A stretch of 64,000 nt of DNA. Origin: Proteobacteria bacterium ST_bin12. GTDB taxonomy: Bacteria > Pseudomonadota > Gammaproteobacteria > Burkholderiales > Methylophilaceae. The notes beneath the pieces were generated by a model. The model was not told the DNA's origin and did no database searches. It was given only the letters and a program-made list of their open reading frames with translations. The first letter of the stretch is position 1, and every line of letters starts with the position of its first letter. This document shows, in pieces, positions 8,321 to 16,711 of the stretch. Location of the stretch: NCBI GenBank assembly GCA_002083635.1, contig MSXP01000003.1:124001-188000 (forward strand), in the 5' to 3' direction. The translations under genes and the position numbers were made by a program.

Positions 8321-9556
8321 TTAAGGCTGACGATAATGCTCGCCCAACAAATCTGGGCCGACTTTTTCCCAATAGCGCGAGAAGCGTTTGAGGCGTTTTT
8401 CGCTAATTTCAGCAGTAGTGAATTTGACTTCTGGTTGCCAAGTCGTATTGAAAGGCTCAAGCAACGCTCTAAGTTGCCTGTTGGGCGTTTGTTGCGTAAT
8501 CACTTGACCCACACCACGCTCTTTTAAAACACTAGGCGTGTCACCCATCCATACTTCAACATCTTGCAATTCGCTTAAACAATCGGCCACAAACTGTATG
8601 CGCTTAAGCGGCCATCTGCCGTGTAATAAATCATCAAACACAAATATTTTTGGCATGGGTTTATGCATTAAGGGGTGCGCGGCAGAGAGCATTTCATCGT
8701 GCACAAAAATCGCAACGGCTTGATGCGTAGACATGGCGACTTTTAATGGAATGCTGACTTTGTGCTTTTTGGCCGGTGCGGGCGTGAGATTGGCAAATAA
8801 TTTATCATTAAGTGCTTCATAACTGTCATCAAACGGGCAGGTGATTTTGCAATTTGCGCAGTATTTCTCGCCTGTATAGCGCGCTAAATTTTCTTTATTA
8901 AAATAATAGGGTTTTGAGCTAAATAGTGATGCTACCCATTGCCACGATAAATGGTTAGAAGCTTTATCGCCATCAAGTAGATGATGTTCAAACCAGTCTG
9001 CCGCTTCGCGCCAATCTACTTTTAGCCAATGTACAACATAGGCTGCAAACCACATGCGGGCATGATTGTGCACATAACCATATTGCGTTAAATCACGAAT
9101 AAAGCCATCCATGCAAGGCAAACCAGTAATACCTTGGCGAATAAAATCTGGCATTAATTTGTCGCCTAAAGCGACTTTTGGGTCTTCAATATCGCTAAAG
9201 ATACCATCGCCTAAATCGTACCAAACATGACGCCAGTAATCGCGCCAAGCCAGCTCAAACACAAATTTTTCAGCATGCTCGCCAAAGCGTTCTTGTGCGC
9301 CATCAGACGCTTCTTTTAAGGTTAAGCAACCATGCCGAAAAAAAGGCGAAAGTTTAGTGACTGCCCCGTTAAGAAAGTTACGGTTACGGTTATAAGCCAC
9401 CGCATCCATGCTGTTTAAGCGCTTAAGTGCTTCATGCCGTCCGCCACGCCATTCGTCACCTAAAAATGAACCAATAGCAGATGGAAACATGCGCCGAATA
9501 TATTGTAGGCGTTCAGCACGATCACACGGAATTATAAGTTTGGTTGCCTGCGCCAT
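8321..9556 (-). CDS. Photolyase/cryptochrome-like protein with apparently permuted domain order
   Basis: In this 411-residue protein the FAD-binding domain comes first, at about residues 30-225. It shows the photolyase landmarks GGRHEALKRL, LSPFFRHGCLTLKE, ELAWRDYWRH, TGLPCMDGFIRDL, the YVHNHARM helix, and LLDGDKASN ... WQW. A short Cys-rich linker (Cys233, Cys236, Cys240) follows. Residues 278-366 then read like the alpha/beta domain normally at the N terminus of photolyases: VAIFVHDEMLSAAHPLM, KIFVFDD, a Leu-rich helix, WMGDTPSVL. The ATG overlaps the TAA of the upstream photolyase (TAATG), implying coupled translation. DNA repair or light sensing is plausible; activity cannot be read from sequence. 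Confidence 0.8.
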   Translation of the reverse strand: MAQATKLIIPCDRAERLQYIRRMFPSAIGSFLGDEWRGGRHEALKRLNSMDAVAYNRNRNFLNGAVTKLSPFFRHGCLTLKEASDGAQERFGEHAEKFVFELAWRDYWRHVWYDLGDGIFSDIEDPKVALGDKLMPDFIRQGITGLPCMDGFIRDLTQYGYVHNHARMWFAAYVVHWLKVDWREAADWFEHHLLDGDKASNHLSWQWVASLFSSKPYYFNKENLARYTGEKYCANCKITCPFDDSYEALNDKLFANLTPAPAKKHKVSIPLKVAMSTHQAVAIFVHDEMLSAAHPLMHKPMPKIFVFDDLLHGRWPLKRIQFVADCLSELQDVEVWMGDTPSVLKERGVGQVITQQTPNRQLRALLEPFNTTWQPEVKFTTAEISEKRLKRFSRYWEKVGPDLLGEHYRQP

Positions 9557-11166
9557 TAAAAAAGTTCTTGTTGTGAATGCTTTAGTTTTGTTAGTGTACT
9601 CTTTTTTTTGCGTTTTTTTGCGACTAATTCTTGGCCATTTGCGTCACGCACACTGCCCAGCATGCCTTTGCGTGAGGCATGCTTTTTAATAATGGCTTGC
9701 GTTTCATCAAACGCACCTGCTTGTTTACGTGCTTGCGAAATTTTAGCTCTGGCTTCACGCATGGCAATTGCAATATCGATTAAGGGCGCAGGGTAATGTT
9801 TTTCTAGCTCACAGCCGTATTGTTTTTGTAGATTTTTGGGCATTAAGTAGGGCTCAAAAATCCAAGTATCTGGCACATTTTTAAGCGCTGGCAGCCAATG
9901 CCGCACAAAGGCACCAGTGGGGTCTTGATTCTGCGCTTGTTTAATAGGGCTGTAGATGCGCAAAGTGTTAATGCCTGTTGTGCCGCTTTGCATTTGGGTT
10001 TGCGCCCAATGAATGCCTGGCTCATAATCTAAAAATTCACGCGCTAGGTGCAAGCCAGTTTCACGCCAGTGCAGCCAATACAAATAGCTGGCGGTGCTCA
10101 TCAACATGGCGCGCATGCGAAAATTAATCCAGCCCGTTTCGCGTAACATCGCCATGCAGGCGTCAATCAGCGGCCAGCCTGTTTCGCCTTTGCTCCAAGC
10201 GGCAAGCCGCTGTTGTGATTCGGCATGTACAAGCGTTTCATCACGCATGCCATCATGCGCATGATGCAGATTTTCAAATTCCATTTCGGGTTCTGATTCC
10301 AACTTTTGCATAAAATGGCAGTGCCAATGCAAGCGGCTTTCAAAGCCAATTAGGCCGCCATTTAAGTTTTTGGGGAAAAGGTGCGGTACGTTTTGGTTTG
10401 CTAATTCACGAGTCGCCCAATCTCGGCGTTCTCTTGTTGCTTGCACCACTTCGCGCATGGATAAACAGCCATAAGCCAAATAAGGCGAAAGCCGCGAGCC
10501 AGCAGTGACAGCAGTGAGCGGGCTTGAAATGCCGCCTCTAAACTTGGCGGCACGGCCATCTAAAAAACTATCAAAAAAGCGTAAAGCTTCACTACGTCCA
10601 CCACGTTGCCGTCTTGGTTTATCACTATCTTTTGCAGTTGGAATAGTGTGTGATGGCAGAATGATAAAAGATGCGGCTAACGCCGATTGGGGCTTGGCAA
10701 TAATCGGTGCGCACATGCGCGATTCCCAATGCTTATTCCAGTGATTGCGATTAGTTAAGCGGCGCACTACGCCATTTTGTGGTGATTCTTGCCAATTAAT
10801 TTGCTGCACTTTACACCATGCGCTTACGGCTTTATCCACCACAAAACTGGCGCCGTTACCTGTTTCTTCGTGGCTATATAGGCCAGCAATCGGGGTTTGG
10901 CTTTTAATGGTTTGCAAGGTTTCAACAATACCTACAGGTGAAATCTGCAAATGCAAGCCGATGCTCGCTAGCTCTTTTTTTAGCTCTACTAAACATTCAG
11001 CAATAAATGCCTGATGTTGCGCCACATAATCGTCACCTGCCCATTGGTTGGGCTCCCAGCAATACAGCGGCATAACACTACCAGCCAAGCAGGCAGCTTG
11101 CAGCGGCGCGTGATCATAAATACGCAAATCACGTTTAAACCAGACAATATGAACAGGATTTTGCAT
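9556..11166 (-). CDS. Cryptochrome/deoxyribodipyrimidine photolyase family protein
   Basis: The 536-residue protein has the usual order. An N-terminal alpha/beta domain (IVWFKRDLRIYDHAPLQ, residues 8-24) would bind an antenna chromophore. The FAD-binding helical domain follows (GGRSEALRFFDSFLDGR, SRLSPYLAYGCLSMREV, TGWPLIDACMAML). The usual HNRxRM helix appears as INFRMRAM, and the segment after it reads GINTLRIYSPIKQ instead of the common NGGWQW pattern, so it belongs to a divergent subgroup. The C terminus is Lys-rich. It is first in a four-gene minus-strand operon, overlapping the permuted paralogue by one base. Light-driven repair of UV-damaged DNA is the likely role; photoreceptor function is an alternative. 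Confidence 0.9.
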   Translation of the reverse strand: MQNPVHIVWFKRDLRIYDHAPLQAACLAGSVMPLYCWEPNQWAGDDYVAQHQAFIAECLVELKKELASIGLHLQISPVGIVETLQTIKSQTPIAGLYSHEETGNGASFVVDKAVSAWCKVQQINWQESPQNGVVRRLTNRNHWNKHWESRMCAPIIAKPQSALAASFIILPSHTIPTAKDSDKPRRQRGGRSEALRFFDSFLDGRAAKFRGGISSPLTAVTAGSRLSPYLAYGCLSMREVVQATRERRDWATRELANQNVPHLFPKNLNGGLIGFESRLHWHCHFMQKLESEPEMEFENLHHAHDGMRDETLVHAESQQRLAAWSKGETGWPLIDACMAMLRETGWINFRMRAMLMSTASYLYWLHWRETGLHLAREFLDYEPGIHWAQTQMQSGTTGINTLRIYSPIKQAQNQDPTGAFVRHWLPALKNVPDTWIFEPYLMPKNLQKQYGCELEKHYPAPLIDIAIAMREARAKISQARKQAGAFDETQAIIKKHASRKGMLGSVRDANGQELVAKKRKKKSTLTKLKHSQQELF

Positions 11167-11221
11167 CGAAATATTGGTTAAGTCGGATTTATAGGATTAG
11201 TACAAGTGAATTCCGTTCAAA

Positions 11222-11250
11222 TTGACGATGTAAAACACATTAAAACTAAA
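11222..11250 (+). promoter_or_regulatory. Possible sigma-70 promoter for nfeD
   Basis: TTGACG (11222-11227) and GATACC (11245-11250) are separated by 17 bases, about 60 bases ahead of nfeD, in the region between divergent genes. The -10 match is only moderate. Confidence 0.35.
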
Positions 11251-11310
11251 AAGTGATACCATAAATGACGTTTAAAGTCGTTCAAAGAGTATAAATTTAA
11301 AGGTAAAAGC

Positions 11311-11754
11311 ATGATAGATGCAATGTGGATGTGGGGCGTACTTGGCTTGGTATTGCTGGCCATTGAGATGGGCACAGGTACTATCTATGTATTGTGGTTT
11401 GGCATTGCCGCATTGTGCGTGGCGATTGCCACTTGGGTGTTCCCAGCCATGCCAGTTGCCATGCAATTTGCCATTTTTGCGGCGTTATCCATAGGCTCAT
11501 TAGCGATTTGGAAACTCAATTACAAAAAAACCGAAACGCATTCGCGCGTAGGTCAAGCGCAAGGCGAAGAAATTGGCCGCGTGGGCACTGTGATTGCGGC
11601 TTGCAGCCCTAGTCAAAACGGCAAAATACAATTCACGCAAGGTTTAATGGGCAGTCGCGAATGGCCTGCAATTGCCGATGCAGCGATTTCAGAAGGGATG
11701 CAAGCGCGCGTGGTGGCGGTAGAAGGCAACACATTACGCATTCAAGCAATATAA
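11311..11754 (+). CDS. nfeD: NfeD family membrane protein
   Basis: The 147-residue protein carries three closely spaced membrane helices in its first 65 residues (MWMWGVLGLVLLAIEMGTG onwards), then a C-terminal OB-fold-like domain (GRVGTVIAA ... ADAAISEGMQARVVAVEGN) typical of the short NfeD proteins. These proteins pair with SPFH/stomatin proteins, and one lies 35 bases downstream. The pair is thought to organise membrane microdomains and assist membrane quality control. An AAAGG ribosome-binding site precedes the ATG. Confidence 0.9.
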   Translation: MIDAMWMWGVLGLVLLAIEMGTGTIYVLWFGIAALCVAIATWVFPAMPVAMQFAIFAALSIGSLAIWKLNYKKTETHSRVGQAQGEEIGRVGTVIAACSPSQNGKIQFTQGLMGSREWPAIADAAISEGMQARVVAVEGNTLRIQAI

Positions 11755-11789
11755 TTTATTTTAAGCTTTAATTTTTAGGAAAAATCATC

Positions 11790-12632
11790 ATGACCGAATT
11801 TTTTATAATACTCGTAGTGTTAGTCGTCATTGCTATTTTTAAGGGCGTACGTATTGTGCCCCAAGGCGAAGAATGGGTTGTTGAAAGGTTTGGAAAATTT
11901 CATAAAATTTTGATTCCAGGCTTGAGAGTAATTATCCCTATTTTTGATGCAGTTAGTTACAAGGTGACGACTAAGGATATTATTTTAGAAATTCCGCAAC
12001 AAGAGGTGATTACTGCCGATAACGCCGTGATTTTAGCCAATGCGGTAGCGTTCATTAAAGTTTCTAATATCGAACGTGCCGTGTACGGTATTGAAAATTT
12101 CCGTGAGGCGATGCGCAATATGGTGCAAACCAACCTGCGCTCAATCATTGGCGGAATGGATTTAAATCATGCGCTAACATCGCGTGACCGCATTAAAACA
12201 GAACTCAAACAAGCGATTGCGGATGAAGCGCTGGATTGGGGTTTAACGGTTAAATCGGTTGAAATTCAAGACATTAAACCATCACCAAACATGCAAGACG
12301 CGATGGAACGCCAAGCCGCGGCAGAACGTGAGCGTGTGGCGGTGGTAACTGAGGCAGAAGGTGCTAAACAATCACTTATTTTAAATGCAGAAGCGCGATT
12401 AGAAGCGGCGCGTAAAGATGCCGAAGCGCAAATGGTAGCGGCAAAAGCATCGGCCGAATCGATTAAATTTATTACCGAAGCAGTCAAAGAAAATAACGCA
12501 TCAGCCATGTTTTTGCTGGGCGACCGTTATATTACTTCAATGCAAAAAATTGCCGATTCAGACAATAGTAAAATCGTGATTATGCCAGGCGATTTGGTTG
12601 GGGCGGTTAAAAGCTTAATTGGCGGTAAATAA
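11790..12632 (+). CDS. SPFH/stomatin-family protein (QmcA-like)
   Basis: The 280-residue protein has an N-terminal membrane anchor (residues 3-18) and then the SPFH domain (IVPQGEEWVVERFGKFHKIL, PIFDAVSYKVTTKD, SRDRIKTELKQAI, WGLTVKSVEIQDIKP). An Ala/Glu-rich coiled coil (about residues 170-235) follows, with a hydrophobic C-terminal region. This is the bacterial stomatin/QmcA layout. It is paired with nfeD upstream, the usual two-gene unit. Its role is as a membrane scaffold protein, probably oligomeric at the inner membrane. It is convergent with moaC after a 52-base gap. Confidence 0.92.
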   Translation: MTEFFIILVVLVVIAIFKGVRIVPQGEEWVVERFGKFHKILIPGLRVIIPIFDAVSYKVTTKDIILEIPQQEVITADNAVILANAVAFIKVSNIERAVYGIENFREAMRNMVQTNLRSIIGGMDLNHALTSRDRIKTELKQAIADEALDWGLTVKSVEIQDIKPSPNMQDAMERQAAAERERVAVVTEAEGAKQSLILNAEARLEAARKDAEAQMVAAKASAESIKFITEAVKENNASAMFLLGDRYITSMQKIADSDNSKIVIMPGDLVGAVKSLIGGK

Positions 12633-12684
12633 TAGTTTTCAAATAAAATTTTCGGGGCTTGCAAGGTGTTAAGTTGGCGTTAAT

Positions 12685-13179
12685 TTAATTGCTTGCAACC
12701 CAATCACCCGATTTTCCACCATGTTTTTCTAGCACCTTAATCCCACTCATTGTCATACCACGGTCTATCGCTTTGCACATATCGTAAATAGTGAGTAAGC
12801 CCACGCTCACTGCGGTTAATGCTTCCATTTCAACGCCTGTTTGACCTGTTGTTTCGCAGGTTGCGGTGCATTGAATGCTATTTTGCGCGGCATTTATTTC
12901 AAATGTAATTGCCACACGCGTTAATGCAATCGGGTGACAGAGCGGAATTAAATCAGCCGTTTTTTTGCTGGCTTGAATCGCTGCAATGCGGGCAATGCCC
13001 AGCACGTCACCTTTTTTGGTGTCACCTTGTTGAATGTGCGCTAAAGTTGTAGCGAGCATGCTGATATTGCCAGTGGCAATCGCCACGCGGCGCGTTATCG
13101 CTTTATCGCCAACATCAACCATATGCGCTTGTCCGCTGTTATCAAAGTGTGTAAGAGTTTGTTTAAGGTCGCTCATCAA
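12685..13179 (-). CDS. moaC: Cyclic pyranopterin monophosphate synthase
   Basis: The 164-residue protein converts the MoaA product into cyclic pyranopterin monophosphate, the first stable intermediate of molybdenum cofactor synthesis. Signatures are MVDVGDKAITRRVAIA near the N terminus, LIPLCHPI, and VEMEALTAVSVGLLTIYDMC followed by KAIDRGM, with the catalytic Asp and Lys in YDMCKA. Length is normal. No other moa gene is adjacent; a divergent M48 protease gene starts 64 bases away. Two start codons (MMSDLK) are adjacent and indistinguishable by context. Confidence 0.96.
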   Translation of the reverse strand: MMSDLKQTLTHFDNSGQAHMVDVGDKAITRRVAIATGNISMLATTLAHIQQGDTKKGDVLGIARIAAIQASKKTADLIPLCHPIALTRVAITFEINAAQNSIQCTATCETTGQTGVEMEALTAVSVGLLTIYDMCKAIDRGMTMSGIKVLEKHGGKSGDWVASN

Positions 13180-13214
13180 ATGTCCAAATTACTTTCTAAA
13201 TTTTTTGCGTTAAA

Positions 13215-13245
13215 ATTTTGTCATGCACCTTAATATTTTGTCATG
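13215..13245 (+). repeat. Two 11-bp direct repeats ATTTTGTCATG, 20 bp apart
   Basis: ATTTTGTCATG occurs at 13215-13225 and again at 13235-13245, in the intergenic region between moaC and the M48 protease gene. The 20-bp period is close to two helical turns. The second copy includes the first possible ATG of the protease gene. This could be an operator, or it could decide in favour of the later start at 13279. Confidence 0.5.
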
Positions 13246-14823
13246 AACTTAGCCATTAAAGGCATTATCATAACAAGTATGAAGTTAAAGTTATCATTGA
13301 TTACACAAGCCGTTGCGATTGCAGTGGCAATGTTCGCGCAAACTGTATTTGCAGAGCCTGCAAAACAGCCTGCTATTTCAGGCAAGCCTTACGAAAATAG
13401 CGGTACGCTGAATACCAAATTACCTGATTCAGTTGACGACCAAAATTTGCCCGATTTAGGTGATATTGCGCAAACGGTATTAAGCCCACAAGATGAGCAA
13501 TTTATTGCAGAACAAATTTTGCGCGAAGTGGCTGTGAGTGACGAAGTATTGCAAGATGCAGAAGTGACCGATTATTTACAAACCATTGGTCAAAAGCTCG
13601 CGGCCAGTGGCCCAGATAAGCGCCAAACATTTCATTTTTTTGCGGTTAAAGATAACAGTATTAACGCTTTTGCCATGCCAGGCGGTGTGATTGGTGTGCA
13701 TACGGGTTTAATCTTGGCATCTAATAGTGAATCTGAAATGGCAGGAGTGCTGGGTCATGAAATTGGCCATGTGACACAGCGCCACTTAGCGCGTATGTTA
13801 GCTTCGCAAAAATACGACACGTTTAAAAACATTGCGGGCATTGCTTTGGCTTTATTGGTGGCGCGCTCTAATCCTCAATTGGTCAGCGGCGCGTTGACCG
13901 CATCAACCGCGGCAGGTGTGCAGCGCCAGCTAGATTACACACGTGAACATGAGCGCGAAGCAGACAGGGTTGGCTTAACCATATTAGATGCCGCAGGGTT
14001 TGACGTACGTGGCATGCCAGCTTTTTTTACTACCTTGCAACGTGGCACACGGTTTATAGAGGGCACAGCGCCCAGTTTTTTGCGCACGCATCCGCTAACG
14101 GTGGAACGTATTGCCGATGTATCTAACCGGATTGAGAATATGCCTTACAGGCAAGTGGCAGATAGTTTGGATTATCATTTAGTCAAAGCTAAATTACGCG
14201 CAAATAATGGTTTGTCGCAAGCAGCGATTGAGCAGTTTCAAGAAAATATCAAAGAAAATCGATTTTCGAATGAAACAGCTGAGCATTATGGTTTGGCCGT
14301 GGCTATGTTGCGGAAAAATGATACAGCGGGCGCACTTAAGCAAGTTGAATGGTTAAAAAATCATGCCGATAAACACCCTTTTATTGAAAATTTAGCGGCA
14401 AAAATCGAAGTGGCGCGCAATAATGCTAAAGCCGCTGCCGCCCAATATGCAAAAGCATTCAGTTTATTCCCTAATGATCGTGCCATTATTCATGGCTACG
14501 CAGAATACTATTTAGCAACTAACCAGCCCGATAAAGCATTAAAGCTGATTGCCGAAAAGCAGCCGTTATTCCGAGAAGACCCTTATTTATATGACATGAT
14601 GGCAAAAGCCTATGCCGCAAAAGGCAAAAATTTATTGCGTTTACAAGCGCAGGGCGAGGCGTATTATCGCAAGTATAATTTAAACAAGGCTGTTGAACAG
14701 CTGGATTTAGCGATTAAGGCAAAGGACGGTAATTTTTATGAGCAATCGATTGTAGAAGCGCGTTTAAAAGAATTGCGTCGTCTGCAAGAGAACGAAAAAC
14801 TGGCGATTGAGAGGTTAAGTTAA
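13243..14823 (+). CDS. bepA: BepA-like periplasmic M48 metalloprotease with TPR repeats
   Basis: The 526-residue protein has a zinc-protease motif GHEIGHVTQRH (His172, Glu173, His176) with the downstream EREADRVGL providing the third ligand. A C-terminal set of TPR-like helices (about 310-480) follows. This is the layout of BepA, which degrades misassembled LptD and BamA in the periplasm. A signal peptide begins at Met13 (KLKLSLI ... AQTVFAEP), so the true start may be the ATG at 13279; no strong ribosome-binding site separates the two. The stop overlaps the soxY ATG (TAATG), implying coupling. Confidence 0.9.
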   Translation: MNLAIKGIIITSMKLKLSLITQAVAIAVAMFAQTVFAEPAKQPAISGKPYENSGTLNTKLPDSVDDQNLPDLGDIAQTVLSPQDEQFIAEQILREVAVSDEVLQDAEVTDYLQTIGQKLAASGPDKRQTFHFFAVKDNSINAFAMPGGVIGVHTGLILASNSESEMAGVLGHEIGHVTQRHLARMLASQKYDTFKNIAGIALALLVARSNPQLVSGALTASTAAGVQRQLDYTREHEREADRVGLTILDAAGFDVRGMPAFFTTLQRGTRFIEGTAPSFLRTHPLTVERIADVSNRIENMPYRQVADSLDYHLVKAKLRANNGLSQAAIEQFQENIKENRFSNETAEHYGLAVAMLRKNDTAGALKQVEWLKNHADKHPFIENLAAKIEVARNNAKAAAAQYAKAFSLFPNDRAIIHGYAEYYLATNQPDKALKLIAEKQPLFREDPYLYDMMAKAYAAKGKNLLRLQAQGEAYYRKYNLNKAVEQLDLAIKAKDGNFYEQSIVEARLKELRRLQENEKLAIERLS

Positions 14824-15266
14824 TGCAACGCAGGGACTTTTTAAAAATACTATCAGGTGCAGTGTTAGCTTTGATTTTGCAGCCAATCGGTGTGCTTGCC
14901 GCCGCATGGAATAAAGCTGCTTTTGAAACAGTAAAAATAAATGACGCGAAAAGCAATTTAACGATTGGGCAGGAAACGCCAAGCAACGATATTGATATTG
15001 TGGCACCCGACCGTGCAGAAAACGGTGCGATTGTGCAAATTGAAATCACTAGCCGCATACCCAATACTGAGGAAATTTCAGTGTTTGTAGAAAATAATCC
15101 AACCGCTTTGATTGGTCACTTTGTGTTTAGTAATGGTGCGCTACCGCAACTGGTTACGCGCATAAAAATGGCGGATACATCGGATGTGAAAGTGATTGTT
15201 AAAGCAGGCAATAACTATTACAGCGCCGCAAAAAATGTGGTGGTGCTTGAAAACGGTTGTGGGTAA
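14823..15266 (+). CDS. soxY: SoxY, thiosulfate-oxidation carrier protein
   Basis: The 147-residue protein starts with a twin-arginine signal (RRDFLKILSG) followed by a hydrophobic stretch, consistent with Tat export. The mature domain fits SoxY (IVAPDRAENGAIVQIEI), and the chain ends LENGCG, a shortened form of the classical GGCGG swinging arm whose Cys carries the substrate sulfur. The SoxY-SoxZ complex normally carries thiosulfate sulfur through the Sox cycle. soxZ follows after 11 bases; no soxA, soxX, soxB or soxCD is visible. It is translationally coupled to the upstream protease gene. Confidence 0.9.
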   Translation: MQRRDFLKILSGAVLALILQPIGVLAAAWNKAAFETVKINDAKSNLTIGQETPSNDIDIVAPDRAENGAIVQIEITSRIPNTEEISVFVENNPTALIGHFVFSNGALPQLVTRIKMADTSDVKVIVKAGNNYYSAAKNVVVLENGCG

Positions 15267-15277
15267 AGGATACTCAG

Positions 15278-15595
15278 ATGGATAACATTAAAATGCGCGC
15301 CAAGTTAAGCAGCGACGGCGTTACCGAAGTAAAGATGATTATGAATCACCCCATGGAAACTGGGCGCAAAAAAGACGACTTTGGGCAGTTGATTCCTGCT
15401 TATTTTATTCAACTGGTAACCGCAAAACTTAACGATAAAATAGTACTAGAAATGCAGTGGGGCACTGGCATCTCAAAAAATCCATACCTGACTTTTTACC
15501 TAAAAGGCGCTGTTGTAAACGATAAAATCAGCATAGATTGGATAGATAATTTAGGTAAAAAGGGCATAGGTGAAATATTGGTTGTGGCTGCTTGA
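15278..15595 (+). CDS. soxZ: SoxZ, thiosulfate-oxidation carrier protein
   Basis: The 105-residue beta-sandwich protein fits SoxZ (MRAKLSSDGVTEVKMIMNHP, METGRKKD, IPAYFIQ, NPYLTFYLKGA). It is the partner of SoxY; the heterodimer supports the sulfur-carrying arm. The frame is open from a TTG at 15257, but the ATG at 15278 is preceded at ideal distance by AAAGGA (15265-15270) and gives the normal N terminus, so I chose it. There is no signal peptide, as expected, since SoxZ is exported in complex with Tat-dependent SoxY. It is convergent with the ChaA-type gene, 3 bases apart. Confidence 0.92.
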   Translation: MDNIKMRAKLSSDGVTEVKMIMNHPMETGRKKDDFGQLIPAYFIQLVTAKLNDKIVLEMQWGTGISKNPYLTFYLKGAVVNDKISIDWIDNLGKKGIGEILVVAA

Positions 15596-15598
15596 CGA

Positions 15599-16693
15599 TT
15601 AAGGAATCACAGTCGTAAATAAGTACACACCGAATATCACCAATAGTATGACGCCTTGCAACACATTAGTTCGACCAGTGGCTAACGAAATGGCATTTAC
15701 AAACAAAGCCAATAGTAGCAGCACGGTTGATTTCATATCAATACCCAGCGTTAACGTCCAACCTGTGAGTAAAGAAAAAATTGCCACTGCAGGAATGGTT
15801 AAGCCGATGGTGGCAAGGGCAGAGCCAAGCGCTAGATTAAGGCTGACTTGAAACATATTTTTGCGCGCAGCGCGCACAGCGGCTAGGCCTTCTGGTAATA
15901 ACACCACGCTTGCAATAATTACCCCTACTAATTGATGTGGCGCGTGGATTAAGACAACAAAACTTTCAATCGTTGGCGCTAATGACTTAGCTAACAGCAC
16001 CACTGCGCTTAGGCTAATTAACAATAATACTGTGCTGATGAATGTGTGTTTATTATCAGCAGACGGCGTATTCAAGATTGCGTGTTCTGCATCGCTATCA
16101 ATCGCATCTAAAAAATAATTACGGTGGCGCACCACCTGCACAAAAACAAAGGTGCCATACAGTGTTAGCGAAACCAATGCGATAAACGCCAGCTGGCTTG
16201 TGCTATAAACTGGCCCTGCGGCGGTAAGTGTGTAGTTGGGTAAAATAAGTGTTAACACTACAATTGCGGCCAAAGTGCTGAGTGACACATTAGCGCCGTG
16301 CAGTTTAAAAACTTGTTCTTTGTACAGCATGCCGCCTATTAGCAAGCATAAGCCCACAATGCCCGTTAAAATAATCATCACCGCTGCAAATACAGTGTCG
16401 CGCGCCAGTGCGGCTGTTTCTGGGCCGCCTGTTAGCATCAACGATAAAATCAATCCTACTTCAATAATGGTAATGGCAGTGGCTAAAACCAGCGTGCCAA
16501 ACGGCTCACCCAATTTGTGCGCGATAGATTCGGCGTGATGCACACCTGCCAATACCGCGCCAATTAAACTAGCTGCCATTAATATTGATTCAATGGCGCC
16601 TAAATCTAGGCTTAGCTGAGACAAGCCCAAAACAAGCCAAGCAAAAATTGGCGTGACGATAGACCAAGTTGAAATGTTCAGGCTATTTTTCAT
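15599..16693 (-). CDS. chaA: ChaA-like calcium(sodium,potassium)/proton antiporter
   Basis: The 364-residue protein has about eleven predicted membrane helices in two homologous halves. The first half carries GVHHAESIAHKLGEPFGTLV with the downstream acidic TAITIIEVGL; the second carries the inverted counterpart VLLPEGLAAVRAARKN, with SLNLALGSALATIGLTIPA. These alpha repeats identify the CaCA/CAX antiporter family, close to E. coli ChaA, which extrudes Ca2+, Na+ or K+ in exchange for protons. It lies 18 bases downstream of the FAD dehydrogenase gene on the same strand. Confidence 0.9.
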   Translation of the reverse strand: MKNSLNISTWSIVTPIFAWLVLGLSQLSLDLGAIESILMAASLIGAVLAGVHHAESIAHKLGEPFGTLVLATAITIIEVGLILSLMLTGGPETAALARDTVFAAVMIILTGIVGLCLLIGGMLYKEQVFKLHGANVSLSTLAAIVVLTLILPNYTLTAAGPVYSTSQLAFIALVSLTLYGTFVFVQVVRHRNYFLDAIDSDAEHAILNTPSADNKHTFISTVLLLISLSAVVLLAKSLAPTIESFVVLIHAPHQLVGVIIASVVLLPEGLAAVRAARKNMFQVSLNLALGSALATIGLTIPAVAIFSLLTGWTLTLGIDMKSTVLLLLALFVNAISLATGRTNVLQGVILLVIFGVYLFTTVIP

Positions 16694-16711
16694 CTATATT
16701 TTCAATATCGC

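Noticed and set aside
15257..15277. TTG at 15257 as start of soxZ
   Set aside because: It overlaps the functional end of soxY and lacks a ribosome-binding site; the ATG at 15278 has a good one.
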